From Thalassotalea fonticola (lineage in GTDB: Bacteria > Pseudomonadota > Gammaproteobacteria > Enterobacterales > Alteromonadaceae), in contig NZ_CP136600.1 in assembly GCF_032911225.1 (NCBI RefSeq), positions 4,712,001-4,776,000 on the forward strand: a DNA stretch of 64,000 nt, read 5' to 3'. How positions within the stretch are numbered: the first letter of the stretch is position 1; the number at the start of each line of letters is the position of its first letter. Made by a program: the position numbers and the translations under genes. Under the pieces are notes generated by a model. It was given only the letters and a program-made list of their open reading frames with translations. It was not told the origin of the DNA and made no database searches. Shown piece by piece: positions 17,914 to 26,185 of the stretch.

Positions 17914-20064
17914 ATGACTGATGCGATTAAAGAAACAACTCAAACAGGAAATTCTACGTTTACGTTAACACCACAAGATAATGGTATTGCGCTGTTAAAA
18001 ATTGATGTGCCGAATGAGACTATGAACGTACTCAAGGCAGAGTTTGCTGAGCAAATACAAGATATTTTGCAACAAGTTAAAAGCGATAGTTCAATTACCG
18101 GTTTAGTTATTTATAGCGGTAAAAGTAACTCTTTCGTTGCCGGCGCAGATATCAGCATGTTGGATAAATGTGAAACTGCCGAGCAAGCAATTGAAATTGC
18201 AGCAGGTGGCCAAATGATCTTCAACCAACTTGAGCAATTACCTATTCCTGTTGTTGCTGCTATTAACGGCCCATGTTTAGGCGGTGGCTTAGAGCTTGCT
18301 ATGGCATGTCATATGCGCGTGTGTAGTGACTCGAATAAAACTGTTTTAGGTTTACCAGAAGTACAACTTGGTTTACTGCCTGGTAGCGGTGGTACGCAGC
18401 GGTTGCCAAAACTCGTTGGCTTACAAAAATCTTTAGATATGATGCTAACAGGTAAGCAATTACGAGCGAAACAAGCATTAAAAGCGGACCTAGTGTCAGA
18501 TGTAGTACCCAATTCAGTTCTATTAGATGTTGCCATTAAAATGGCACAAAACGGTAAACGCAAAGCTAATAGAAAAGTGAACTTTGTTGAAAAAGCATTG
18601 GAGTCTAACCCTTGGGGCAGAAAGATAGTGTTCGATCAGGCGACAAAGACGGTGCTAGCCAAAACTAAAGGCAATTATCCTGCGCCTTTAAAAATTATCG
18701 ACTGTATCCGCACTGGCTATGAAAAAGGCATCACGAAAGGTTTAGCCATAGAGGCAAATAACTTTGGCGATCTCACCCAAACGCCAGAATCTAAACAGTT
18801 GCGTAATTTGTTTTTTGCTACAACGGAAATGAAAAAAGAGCAGGGCGTTGCTGGCGTCGCGCCAGTTAAAGTAAATAAAGTAGGCGTGTTAGGCGGCGGT
18901 TTAATGGGCGGCGGTATTGCTTATGTTTCAGCAAATAATGCTAAAACGCCGGTGCGTATAAAAGATATCAATCATACCGGCATTTCACATGCACTTAAGT
19001 ACAGTTTTGATATTTTAAATAAAAAAGTGAAACGCAGGTTTATGTCCAGCAGTACCATGCAAAAGCAGCTGAATATGGTCACTGGGACTGTAGATTATAG
19101 CGGATTTAAAGATGCTGATTTAATTATTGAAGCAGTATATGAAGATTTAGCGCTTAAGCAGTCTATGGTGGCCGATATTGAAGAAAACTGCAAAGATGGA
19201 ATAATCTTTGCCAGTAACACCTCTTCATTACCAATTAACCAAATAGCAGCAAAAGCAGCTAAGCCTGAAAATGTTATTGGCCTTCACTATTTCTCACCTG
19301 TAGACAAAATGCCACTGGCTGAAATTATTGCTCATGAGAAAACATCCGACGAAACTATCTCTACAACAGTTGCTTATGCTAAGCGCCAGGGTAAAACACC
19401 TATTGTTGTTAAAGATAAAGCCGGTTTTTATGTAAATCGAATTTTAGCGCCCTACGTTAATGAAGCGGCCAATATTTTATTAGCTGGTGAGCCAATAGAA
19501 AAAATTGACCGGGCGTTAGTTAAGTTTGGTTTTCCTGTTGGTCCGATCAAATTACTAGATGAAGTAGGTATTGATATTGGTGCTAAAATTAGTCCAATTT
19601 TAGTCGCTGAGTTAGGCGAGCGATTTAAAGCTCCTGATGCTTTTGATAAACTGATTGATGACAATCGTAAAGGCCGTAAAACTAAAAAAGGCTTTTATAA
19701 TTACGTTGGCAAAAAAGCCAACGGTAAAGATGTTGATGAAAGTGTCTATTCATTATTAGGTATTCAACCAACCAGCAAATTGACAGCTGAAGAAATTCAT
19801 CAGCGTTGTGTACTGTTAATGGTGAATGAAGCTGTGCGTTGTTTAGATGAGGGGATTATCCGCAATGCTAGAGATGGCGATATAGGAACAATTTTCGGTA
19901 TAGGGTTCCCTCCGTTTATCGGCGGACCATTTAGATACCTTGATAGTTTAGGCGCCACCACAGTTGTTGAAAAGTTAACAACTTATAAAGAAAAGTATGG
20001 TGATCATTTCGAACCATGTGCAGCATTAGTTAAAATGGCAGAAACTAGTCAAACTTGTTATTAA
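17914..20064 (+). CDS. fadJ: Fatty acid oxidation multifunctional protein FadJ
   Basis: The 716-aa alpha subunit has an N-terminal crotonase domain (residues about 15-200; [37 protein letters not shown] with the oxyanion-hole glycines) giving enoyl-CoA hydratase/isomerase activity. A 3-hydroxyacyl-CoA dehydrogenase domain follows. Its NAD-binding loop is [17 protein letters not shown] near residue 325, the catalytic His lies in [13 protein letters not shown], and helical C-terminal repeats close the protein. It forms a complex with FadI. E. coli FadJ is 714 aa. Transcription is probably shared with fadI and ends at a terminator about 47 bases downstream. Confidence 0.95.
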   Translation: MTDAIKETTQTGNSTFTLTPQDNGIALLKIDVPNETMNVLKAEFAEQIQDILQQVKSDSSITGLVIYSGKSNSFVAGADISMLDKCETAEQAIEIAAGGQMIFNQLEQLPIPVVAAINGPCLGGGLELAMACHMRVCSDSNKTVLGLPEVQLGLLPGSGGTQRLPKLVGLQKSLDMMLTGKQLRAKQALKADLVSDVVPNSVLLDVAIKMAQNGKRKANRKVNFVEKALESNPWGRKIVFDQATKTVLAKTKGNYPAPLKIIDCIRTGYEKGITKGLAIEANNFGDLTQTPESKQLRNLFFATTEMKKEQGVAGVAPVKVNKVGVLGGGLMGGGIAYVSANNAKTPVRIKDINHTGISHALKYSFDILNKKVKRRFMSSSTMQKQLNMVTGTVDYSGFKDADLIIEAVYEDLALKQSMVADIEENCKDGIIFASNTSSLPINQIAAKAAKPENVIGLHYFSPVDKMPLAEIIAHEKTSDETISTTVAYAKRQGKTPIVVKDKAGFYVNRILAPYVNEAANILLAGEPIEKIDRALVKFGFPVGPIKLLDEVGIDIGAKISPILVAELGERFKAPDAFDKLIDDNRKGRKTKKGFYNYVGKKANGKDVDESVYSLLGIQPTSKLTAEEIHQRCVLLMVNEAVRCLDEGIIRNARDGDIGTIFGIGFPPFIGGPFRYLDSLGATTVVEKLTTYKEKYGDHFEPCAALVKMAETSQTCY

Positions 20065-20110
20065 TAAATAATTAATAAAATGCGGTAAGCAATTGCCGCT
20101 TTATCGACTA

Positions 20111-20136
20111 AGGGGCAATTTATTGCCTCTTTTTTT
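20111..20136 (+). terminator. Terminator of fadIJ
   Basis: AGGGGCAAT and ATTGCCTCT pair (one G-T wobble) and are followed by seven T residues. A weaker A/T-rich dyad with GCGG/CCGC lies just before it. Confidence 0.8.
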
Positions 20137-20328
20137 ACTTCAGTATGATGGAATGTAAATTTCGATGGGTGGTTTAAATTTGTAATTTATCGATGAATTA
20201 TTATATTGAATGGTTACAAGGGGTTAACAAATATACGCAAAAAACATGTTTAAACTACTTTAGTGTAAATAGTCTATTTGTTATACTGCGCGCCTTAACG
20301 TTGTCCTATAAGCCTTGTAGAGTTAAAT

Positions 20329-20523
20329 ATGTTGTTTGTTGCTGTATCCTTACTATGTGCCGTATTCTTTTATTGCCAAGCTCTACAGTCCGGAATGGGG
20401 CGTAAACGTTGGGCTACGGCTGGTTTTGTATTAGGACCTTTAGTATGGCCAATGTTCTGCATGGAGAAACGCATGAAAACCTTTAAAAGGTTTGGTACTA
20501 AGTTTGGTATCTTCAACGCATAG
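20329..20523 (+). CDS. Small membrane protein (64 aa), unknown
   Basis: This short product begins with a hydrophobic segment (LFVAVSLLCAVFFYCQAL), then a short basic loop (SGMGRKRW), a second hydrophobic stretch (TAGFVLGPLVWPMFCM) and a basic tail (EKRMKTFKRFGTKFG). The pattern of two helices with positive inside loops is that of a real small inner-membrane protein, and similar short proteins occur in Alteromonadales as hypotheticals. It ends 55 bases before the convergent small-peptide cluster. No function can be given. A longer overlapping frame starting at 20193 was not accepted. Confidence 0.7.
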   Translation: MLFVAVSLLCAVFFYCQALQSGMGRKRWATAGFVLGPLVWPMFCMEKRMKTFKRFGTKFGIFNA

Positions 20524-20578
20524 TCCTTATAAACTCATCAGTAAACAAATACCTATACGTTGAAAATTGCTCAGTTCG

Positions 20579-20680
20579 TTATGACCACCAGTTCGAAGCG
20601 GTCATTTCATACACTTCAATTCTTGCCGGGGCTTTTGTTATTTTCTTTGTGCCAAATATAGCTTTAAATACTTTTAACAT
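20579..20680 (-). CDS. Small peptide 1 ending in WWS (33 aa)
   Basis: A 33-residue ORF starts ATG at 20680 with the strong Shine-Dalgarno GAGGTGATT directly upstream. The N-terminal half (MLKVFKAIFGTKK) is basic and could form an amphipathic helix. The C-terminal half is IEVYEMTASNWWS, followed by TAA. It aligns with the neighbouring peptide at 20710-20814: both have K-x-[AT]-I-F near the start and I-E-x-x-E-M-[TS]-A-S-x-W-W-S at the end. Two similar tiny ORFs with good ribosome binding sites in tandem argue that both are real. I do not recognise the family. A modified or exported peptide, a membrane-active peptide or a small regulator are all possible. Confidence 0.75.
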   Translation of the reverse strand: MLKVFKAIFGTKKITKAPARIEVYEMTASNWWS

Positions 20681-20709
20681 AATCACCTCAATACCTTATT
20701 AATAAAGGC

Positions 20710-20814
20710 TTATGACCACCAGCTGCTTGCTGACATTTCACGAATCTCAATACTATCTGCAACTTGTTTCGCAGTTGTTTTAGAAGTAAATATAGTTTTA
20801 ATCATTGCAATCAT
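20710..20814 (-). CDS. Small peptide 2 ending in WWS (34 aa), paralog of peptide 1
   Basis: The ORF begins ATG at 20814, after TAGGAG placed 7 bases upstream, and stops at 20710. It starts MIAMIKTIFTSK and ends IEIREMSASSWWS. The start at residue 4 (MIKTIF) would align best with peptide 1, but the ribosome binding site fits the first ATG. It lies 11 bases after the stop of the decapeptide-repeat ORF, whose TAG stop is part of this gene's Shine-Dalgarno, and 29 bases before peptide 1. The three genes thus look like one short transcript. Function unknown; the conserved Trp-Trp-Ser end is the most notable trait. Confidence 0.75.
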   Translation of the reverse strand: MIAMIKTIFTSKTTAKQVADSIEIREMSASSWWS

Positions 20815-20825
20815 TGTCTTATCTC

Positions 20826-21194
20826 CTAGATGCGAATCTTGTTGCTTGCCGTAGGCTGAATGCGAATCTTGTTGCTTGCCGTAGGCTGAATGCGAATCTT
20901 GTTGCTTGCCGTAGGCTGAATGCGAATCTTGTTGCTTGCCGTAGGCTGAATGCGAATCTTGTTGCTTGCCGTAGGCTGAATGCGAATCTTGTTGCTTGCC
21001 GTAGGCTGAATGCGAATCTTGTTGCTAGCCGTAGGCTGAATGCGAATTTTGTTGCTAGCCGTAGGCTGAATGCGAATCTTGTTGCTAGCTGTAGGCTGAA
21101 TGCGAATCTTGTTGCTTGCTGTTTCAATGAGGCTCAAATCATTTGCTGGAGCACCGGTTGAAAGTAATACTGATAAAATTAATGAACTAAGCAT
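20826..21194 (-). CDS. Secreted-looking decapeptide-repeat protein (122 aa), unknown
   Basis: The ORF begins ATG at 21194 after AGGAAATACC. Its first residues MLSSLILSVLLSTGAPA look like a cleavable signal peptide. A short stretch NDLSLIE follows, then TASNKIRI and nine copies of the decapeptide QPTASNKIRI, ending TAG. The repeats come from a 30-bp minisatellite. Because 30 is a multiple of three, other frames over the repeat are also open; this frame is preferred because it alone has a signal peptide, a ribosome binding site and an upstream promoter. TASN also occurs near the end of peptide 1. It may be an expanded version of a precursor of about 32 aa. It could also be a non-functional expansion. 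Confidence 0.55.
   Translation of the reverse strand: MLSSLILSVLLSTGAPANDLSLIETASNKIRIQPTASNKIRIQPTASNKIRIQPTASNKIRIQPTASNKIRIQPTASNKIRIQPTASNKIRIQPTASNKIRIQPTASNKIRIQPTASNKIRI
20831..21120. repeat. 30-bp minisatellite, nine full copies plus a partial tenth
   Basis: Head-to-tail copies of a 30-base unit that begins TGCGAATCTTGTTGC (plus strand) run without spacers. The six copies nearest 20831 are identical. Copies from 21011 on differ at one or two positions (GCTAGC for GCTTGC, AATTTTG for AATCTTG, GCTGT for GCCGT). Identity at one end suggests recent expansion by slippage or unequal exchange. Confidence 0.97.
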
Positions 21195-21243
21195 GGTATT
21201 TCCTATTTTTATTTTAAATAAATATATCTATAGGAATAATTAA

Positions 21244-21259
21244 GCTAATAACGTGCCAA
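21244..21259 (-). promoter_or_regulatory. Sigma-54 (RpoN) type promoter for the small-peptide cluster
   Basis: Read leftward the site is TTGGCACGTTATTAGC. It matches the -24/-12 consensus TGGCACG-N4-TTGC at all positions but one (TAGC), with the invariant GG and GC at correct spacing. The predicted start near 21232 leaves a leader of about 38 bases before the ATG at 21194. Confidence 0.65.
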
Positions 21260-21392
21260 CATTTAAATAATGCTAGAAAACTTAATGAATTGTTTTTACT
21301 AGATTTTAATATCAGGTCTGAGAATGGTATTTTTATCGTGTTTAGTTTTAGGGGGGGTAATTGGGAAGTGTTTAAAATAAATTGCAGCTAAA

Positions 21393-21421
21393 AATAAAAC
21401 CTTGATCATTAAACAAGGTTT
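21393..21421 (-). terminator. Terminator of the GGDEF-EAL gene
   Basis: AAACCTTG and CAAGGTTT pair across a 9-base loop. Read leftward... the hairpin lies 29 bases past the stop and is followed by TTATTTTTA. Confidence 0.75.
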
Positions 21422-21449
21422 TCTCAAGTCAGTTAATTAATTTTGATAG

Positions 21450-24400
21450 TTATATATTATTGTAAGGTGTCGATTTATTAGTGATGATATGAGAAAGAAG
21501 ATAACGACTAAAGTCTTCTTCTGCTAAAGGTTTGGAATATAAATAACCTTGCATTTGTTCACAGTTAACCGTTTTAAGATATTTAAGTTGGCTTTCTGTT
21601 TCTACACCCTCGGCAACAACATCCATACCTAAATTGTGAGCGATAGTCACAATGGTGGCAACCATGTTCCTACCTTCTTCAGAGGTCTCTATATCATCGA
21701 CAAAGGCTTTATCAATTTTTAAGGTATTAAGTGGGAATTGTTTCAAATAGGCGAGAGATGAATAACCGGTACCAAAATCGTCAAGTGATAAATTAATCCC
21801 CATCTTCCTAATTTGATGCATCAGTTCAATCGCCTCTTGAGGAGAGTTCATTACCGTCCCTTCGGTGATCTCAAGTTCAAGGTGTTTTGCCGGCAACTTG
21901 GTTTCTTCTAAAATTTCGGCAATAACCCGAACTAAATTAGGCTGTCTAAATTGCACGGCTGAAAGGTTCACCGCTATGCGGCCTTCAAACATGCCATTAT
22001 CTAACCAAGCTTTAGTCGCTAAACATGCTTTACGTAACACAATTTCGCCAATTTCAATAATTTGGCCAGTTTCTTCTGAAATTGGAATAAAGATATCTGG
22101 GCGAATAATGCCTTTTTTACCGGCTTCAAAACGAACTAAGGCTTCCATGCCTTTTACTTTGCCGCTGGCAACATCAATTTTAGGTTGATAAAACACCGAG
22201 AATAAATCTTCTTTTAAACCATGGCGTATTAAGTTTTCTATTTGTAAGCGTTTTACGGCTTGTTTGTTCATAGAGTCGTTAAAGAATTGATAGGTATCGC
22301 CACCTTTATCTTTTGCGTGATACATAGCAGTATCAGCATTCTTCAACAGCTCGTGCGAATTTGCGCCATCATCAGGGAATAACACTATCCCAATACTACA
22401 AGACAACGAAATTTCTTGTTGGCGAATATAATAAGGCTCAACAATAGTATTTAATACTTCATCGGCAATAGAAGTGATTTTATGAACATCATTAGTCCCT
22501 TCAAGTATTAACGCAAACTCATCACCACCTAAGCGGTAACAGGTATCTTTAATATTACCTATGGTTGCTATGCGCTCTGTTACTTTACATAACAGTACAT
22601 CACCAATTTGATGGCCTAGTGAGTCGTTGATCTTTTTAAAGTTATCTAAATCAAAAACAAGCAGGGCATGTTCTGTATCTTGGCTTACCAATTGCGAATG
22701 ATTTGCCTGGAAGAAAGATCTGTTCGGTAAGCCGGTTAATGTGTCTGAGTTTGCCAACTTACGTAGTTCAGCTTCAGTTTCTTTACGTTTGGTTATATCT
22801 GAGAATACACCGACAAAGTGTGATATTTTGTCGTTTTCATCGCGAATAATATCTATGGTGATATCAATTAAATAAGAATCTCCGGTTGAACGTTTACTTT
22901 CGATTTCCCCTTGCCAAGTACCATGGGATAGAAGATTTTTTTTCAAATTCTGTAAAAAACTATCTGGGTAAGAATTAAACGCTAACAACTGTCCTAATGA
23001 TTCTGATCGAGTTTGCCCAGTGATCGTCTGGTAAGAAATATTACAATCTACCAGTTTAAACTGATTGTCATAGACAACAACAGCATCAGATATGTTTTCA
23101 ATACATTTAGCGAAAAGTTTTAAGCTTTCTTCATTGGCCTTTATTTGACTGATGTCTTTTAAAGTACCGGTCATACGTAATGGCGAATCATTTTCATCAC
23201 GCTCAACTATTTTACCCCGGTCTAATACCCATAACCAATTATTGGTTTTATCTTTAACTCGGTATGCAGCTTCGTAATGCTCTGATTTACCTGCTTTATG
23301 TTCAAGCAATAATTGTTTAACTCGTGGGTAATCTTGAGGGTGTATATTACGACGTTCTTCACCTTCAGCCGTTGTTTCAGACCCTTCCATTGGAAAATCT
23401 AAGATGCCCCAAATGTTTGAGCGAAACATTTGATTGGTTTTTAAATTCCAATCCCACATTTCATCGCCAGAGCCCCATAATGCTAACTTTAAGCGTTCTT
23501 CAGATTCCTTAATCTTTATATTTGTGAGCTCTTTATTTTGAGCTTGGCGAATGAAATAATAAATTACGAAAAACGCCAACAGAATATACACGGCCCATGC
23601 AGTATTTGTTTTCCACCAAGGAGGGAGGATGTTAATCATTAATTGATTTGATGAAATATATTGTTTAGAACTGGAATGATAGGCTTCTATAATAAAAGGA
23701 TAACTGCCAGCACTTAAATTAGTATATGTCGCTCTCTTATTTTTATAGTTGGTTTCAATCCAATGTTCATCTAAACCAATCAGTTTATATCTATATAAGA
23801 CTTGTTCAGGGATACTCGAATTTGTAGAAGAAAACTCGATAGAAAATGGAGATTGATCATAATTTAATGTAATTTCTGAAAGTTTATAAAGTTGAGCTGG
23901 GAGCGTATAATTATTACCTTTATTTTTATTGGAATTTATAAGGACTTCTTTATTAGTAATTCTTAACTTAGTAAAAAGTGGTTTTAAAATGTTTTGAGAA
24001 TCAGTTTTGATATCTTCAGGGAAAAAGCTATTAAAGCCGTTAACTCCGCCAAAGAAAAGTTTACCCTGAAGGCTTTTTAAAGATGAGTCTTCAGAAAACT
24101 CTTCAGATTGTAAGCCAACACTAGAATCAAAATTGATTATTGATTTTGTTATTGGATCTATCTTACTGATTCCTTTATTGGTGCTAACCCATGCATTACC
24201 ATTATTATCTAATAAAAAGTCTGCAACAAAATTATTGGCTAACCCTGTACCTTCATTAAAGTTGAAATATTTTTTCTTACTTTTGTCATATAAAATTACG
24301 CCTTTATTCCAAAAACCAAGCCAAATATAACCTTCTAGTTCATTAATATTTGTAATATTATTTTCTGCTATTATTTTGTTTGGTGGTAATTTAATTTCAG

Positions 24401-25985
24401 TAAATAATTGTAAAAATGGGCTGAATTTATAAACTTTTCCTTGGTTGCTGTTCACCCAAATTTCATTGTTCGAGGTTACTGATAAAGTATATAAAGTTTG
24501 TGTTTTATCACTGATCTTAAAGGATGAAAGGCTTTTATTAGTCAGAGAATATCGATGAATGGTTGAATTGGTGGAACCAAACCAAATTTCATTATTCAGG
24601 TAGGTGAAGTCAATTCTATCATGGGTGCTTATTCCCAAACCTTTGAATGATTCATGTTTTGTTAGTTTATTGTTTTTAATATCGAAATATATCAGGTCAT
24701 TTTCGTAGGTTATTAACCATAAATTATTTTTATCGTCTGGAAAAAAGGCATTTAATCTACCAAAATCTTCTAAAGGAGCTTTTACAATTTCATTTGTAGT
24801 TGAGTCAATTGAATATAAACCATTAAGCTCGGTGGAAATCCAAATATCTCCATTAGATAATTCAGCAAAGCCTAGAACCGTTTTGGGGTTTTTATTATCA
24901 TTAGATAAATAATGGGCGAAAAGTGAATACGCCTGATTAGATTTATTTGCTCCTCTTTGGTAGGTACCAACCCAAATTGAATCCGCTCGGTCTTTAAATA
25001 CAGAATAAACAAATTTAATGTCCAAGTGGCTAGAATCTAATTTAGATATAGCTTTAGAGCTAAGCGTGTCTTCAATTAAATTATAACTATAAAGGCCGTC
25101 TTCAGTGCCAATCAACACTTCATAATTATTTACTTGTGTTAGTGTTCTTGTTTTACCTGCTAAAGAATTTACTCCGTAATCTAAAGGGGTTATATGTTTT
25201 ACGAGTTTATAATTTTTATCAACTACAAAAATGCCATTATCAGTCGCTACCCAATAGTTATTTTCTATTTTTTTAATTTCAAATATCCCCTTGGCATCTA
25301 TATTTAAGTGCCATTTATTTACCCCATTAATTGGAGAAATAAAGTTGAAATCTTTATTAACTATATATAAGCCTTTTTCGAATGTACCAAGCCAATACTG
25401 GGAATTTTCATCTTGAAAAATAGTTTTAATTTCTTTGATGTTTTTTGAATGTGTACGAAAATTGACTTTTGAAAACGTGTCTGACTTTTTATTCAGCTTG
25501 AAAAGATCGTCAGCAGTAGCAACTAAAAGGTTGTTTTCATGATCTTCATCGATACTCCATATAGGACTACTTTTTAAATTATTATAAGGGCTACTGAATT
25601 GATCAAGTTCAGGGTCGTATTTACTGAGGCCTGCTTGTGTACCAACCCATAAATTATTCTGACTATCGACAAATACTACACGAACTAAGTTGTGTAACAG
25701 AGAGTTGGGGTTATTAATTTCATTTCTATAATAAGAAAAGTCATATCCATCATATTTATTTAAACCATCCTGGGTAGCAAGCCAAATAAAACCTTCATTA
25801 TCTTGAGTTATTGAATAAACCGTACTTTGGGAAAGTCCTTGTTCTTTAGACAATTGTTGAAATTTGATTGGTGTTTGTGAAGATGAGTTTGCAGCAACAG
25901 AAAAAATGGTAAGCAGAGCCACCATAAGTAATTGGAATACGTTCAGAGCATTAAAGCTTTTCTTGTTATTGTTTTTAAACTGCAC
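21450..25985 (-). CDS. Propeller/Y_Y_Y sensor with PAS, GGDEF and EAL domains
   Basis: The 1511-aa protein starts with a signal segment (residues about 14-32). A long two-component-regulator propeller region follows (repeats such as FIWLATQDGLNKYDG and LWVGTQAGLSKYD) with a Y_Y_Y domain near 735-790, one transmembrane helix near 797-815, and two PAS domains (about 830-1075). Next come a GGDEF domain (YRLGGDEFAL near residue 1150) and an EAL domain (GMEALVRFE near 1279; LEITEGTV; LDDFGTGYSS; VAEGVET; QGYLYSKPL). Both catalytic motifs look intact, so it may make or break c-di-GMP in response to a periplasmic ligand. The RxxD inhibitory site before GGDEF reads NIKD, so product inhibition is probably absent. 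It is monocistronic, with its own terminator. Confidence 0.93.
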   Translation of the reverse strand: MQFKNNNKKSFNALNVFQLLMVALLTIFSVAANSSSQTPIKFQQLSKEQGLSQSTVYSITQDNEGFIWLATQDGLNKYDGYDFSYYRNEINNPNSLLHNLVRVVFVDSQNNLWVGTQAGLSKYDPELDQFSSPYNNLKSSPIWSIDEDHENNLLVATADDLFKLNKKSDTFSKVNFRTHSKNIKEIKTIFQDENSQYWLGTFEKGLYIVNKDFNFISPINGVNKWHLNIDAKGIFEIKKIENNYWVATDNGIFVVDKNYKLVKHITPLDYGVNSLAGKTRTLTQVNNYEVLIGTEDGLYSYNLIEDTLSSKAISKLDSSHLDIKFVYSVFKDRADSIWVGTYQRGANKSNQAYSLFAHYLSNDNKNPKTVLGFAELSNGDIWISTELNGLYSIDSTTNEIVKAPLEDFGRLNAFFPDDKNNLWLITYENDLIYFDIKNNKLTKHESFKGLGISTHDRIDFTYLNNEIWFGSTNSTIHRYSLTNKSLSSFKISDKTQTLYTLSVTSNNEIWVNSNQGKVYKFSPFLQLFTEIKLPPNKIIAENNITNINELEGYIWLGFWNKGVILYDKSKKKYFNFNEGTGLANNFVADFLLDNNGNAWVSTNKGISKIDPITKSIINFDSSVGLQSEEFSEDSSLKSLQGKLFFGGVNGFNSFFPEDIKTDSQNILKPLFTKLRITNKEVLINSNKNKGNNYTLPAQLYKLSEITLNYDQSPFSIEFSSTNSSIPEQVLYRYKLIGLDEHWIETNYKNKRATYTNLSAGSYPFIIEAYHSSSKQYISSNQLMINILPPWWKTNTAWAVYILLAFFVIYYFIRQAQNKELTNIKIKESEERLKLALWGSGDEMWDWNLKTNQMFRSNIWGILDFPMEGSETTAEGEERRNIHPQDYPRVKQLLLEHKAGKSEHYEAAYRVKDKTNNWLWVLDRGKIVERDENDSPLRMTGTLKDISQIKANEESLKLFAKCIENISDAVVVYDNQFKLVDCNISYQTITGQTRSESLGQLLAFNSYPDSFLQNLKKNLLSHGTWQGEIESKRSTGDSYLIDITIDIIRDENDKISHFVGVFSDITKRKETEAELRKLANSDTLTGLPNRSFFQANHSQLVSQDTEHALLVFDLDNFKKINDSLGHQIGDVLLCKVTERIATIGNIKDTCYRLGGDEFALILEGTNDVHKITSIADEVLNTIVEPYYIRQQEISLSCSIGIVLFPDDGANSHELLKNADTAMYHAKDKGGDTYQFFNDSMNKQAVKRLQIENLIRHGLKEDLFSVFYQPKIDVASGKVKGMEALVRFEAGKKGIIRPDIFIPISEETGQIIEIGEIVLRKACLATKAWLDNGMFEGRIAVNLSAVQFRQPNLVRVIAEILEETKLPAKHLELEITEGTVMNSPQEAIELMHQIRKMGINLSLDDFGTGYSSLAYLKQFPLNTLKIDKAFVDDIETSEEGRNMVATIVTIAHNLGMDVVAEGVETESQLKYLKTVNCEQMQGYLYSKPLAEEDFSRYLLSHIITNKSTPYNNI

Positions 25986-26185
25986 ACAAGGCCTTTTGCG
26001 TAGTGCTTTGTTCCAAAAACTGGAACTTATTTTTTAATAATAAATAAGTAAAAAAAACACTGTATTTATTAATTATGCAAATAATATCTTAAAACAATTA
26101 GAAGGTGATTAAAAGGTGAATGTTTTGTAAAAAAATTGTCATTAATTTCAACGGTTTATTCTTGACCTAATAGTGGATTATTTTG

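Noticed and set aside
20193..20405. 70-aa rightward ORF before the small membrane gene
   Set aside because: It overlaps the better-supported 64-aa frame, lacks a ribosome binding site and has a mixed Cys-rich sequence without a clear pattern.
20831..21120. Possible CRISPR array
   Set aside because: The 30-bp repeats are directly adjacent with no spacers and no cas genes are near; it is a minisatellite.
20805..21161. Rightward 118-aa and second leftward 102-aa ORFs over the minisatellite
   Set aside because: They are open only because the 30-bp period is a multiple of three; neither has a ribosome binding site or a meaningful N-terminus, and both are pure repeat.
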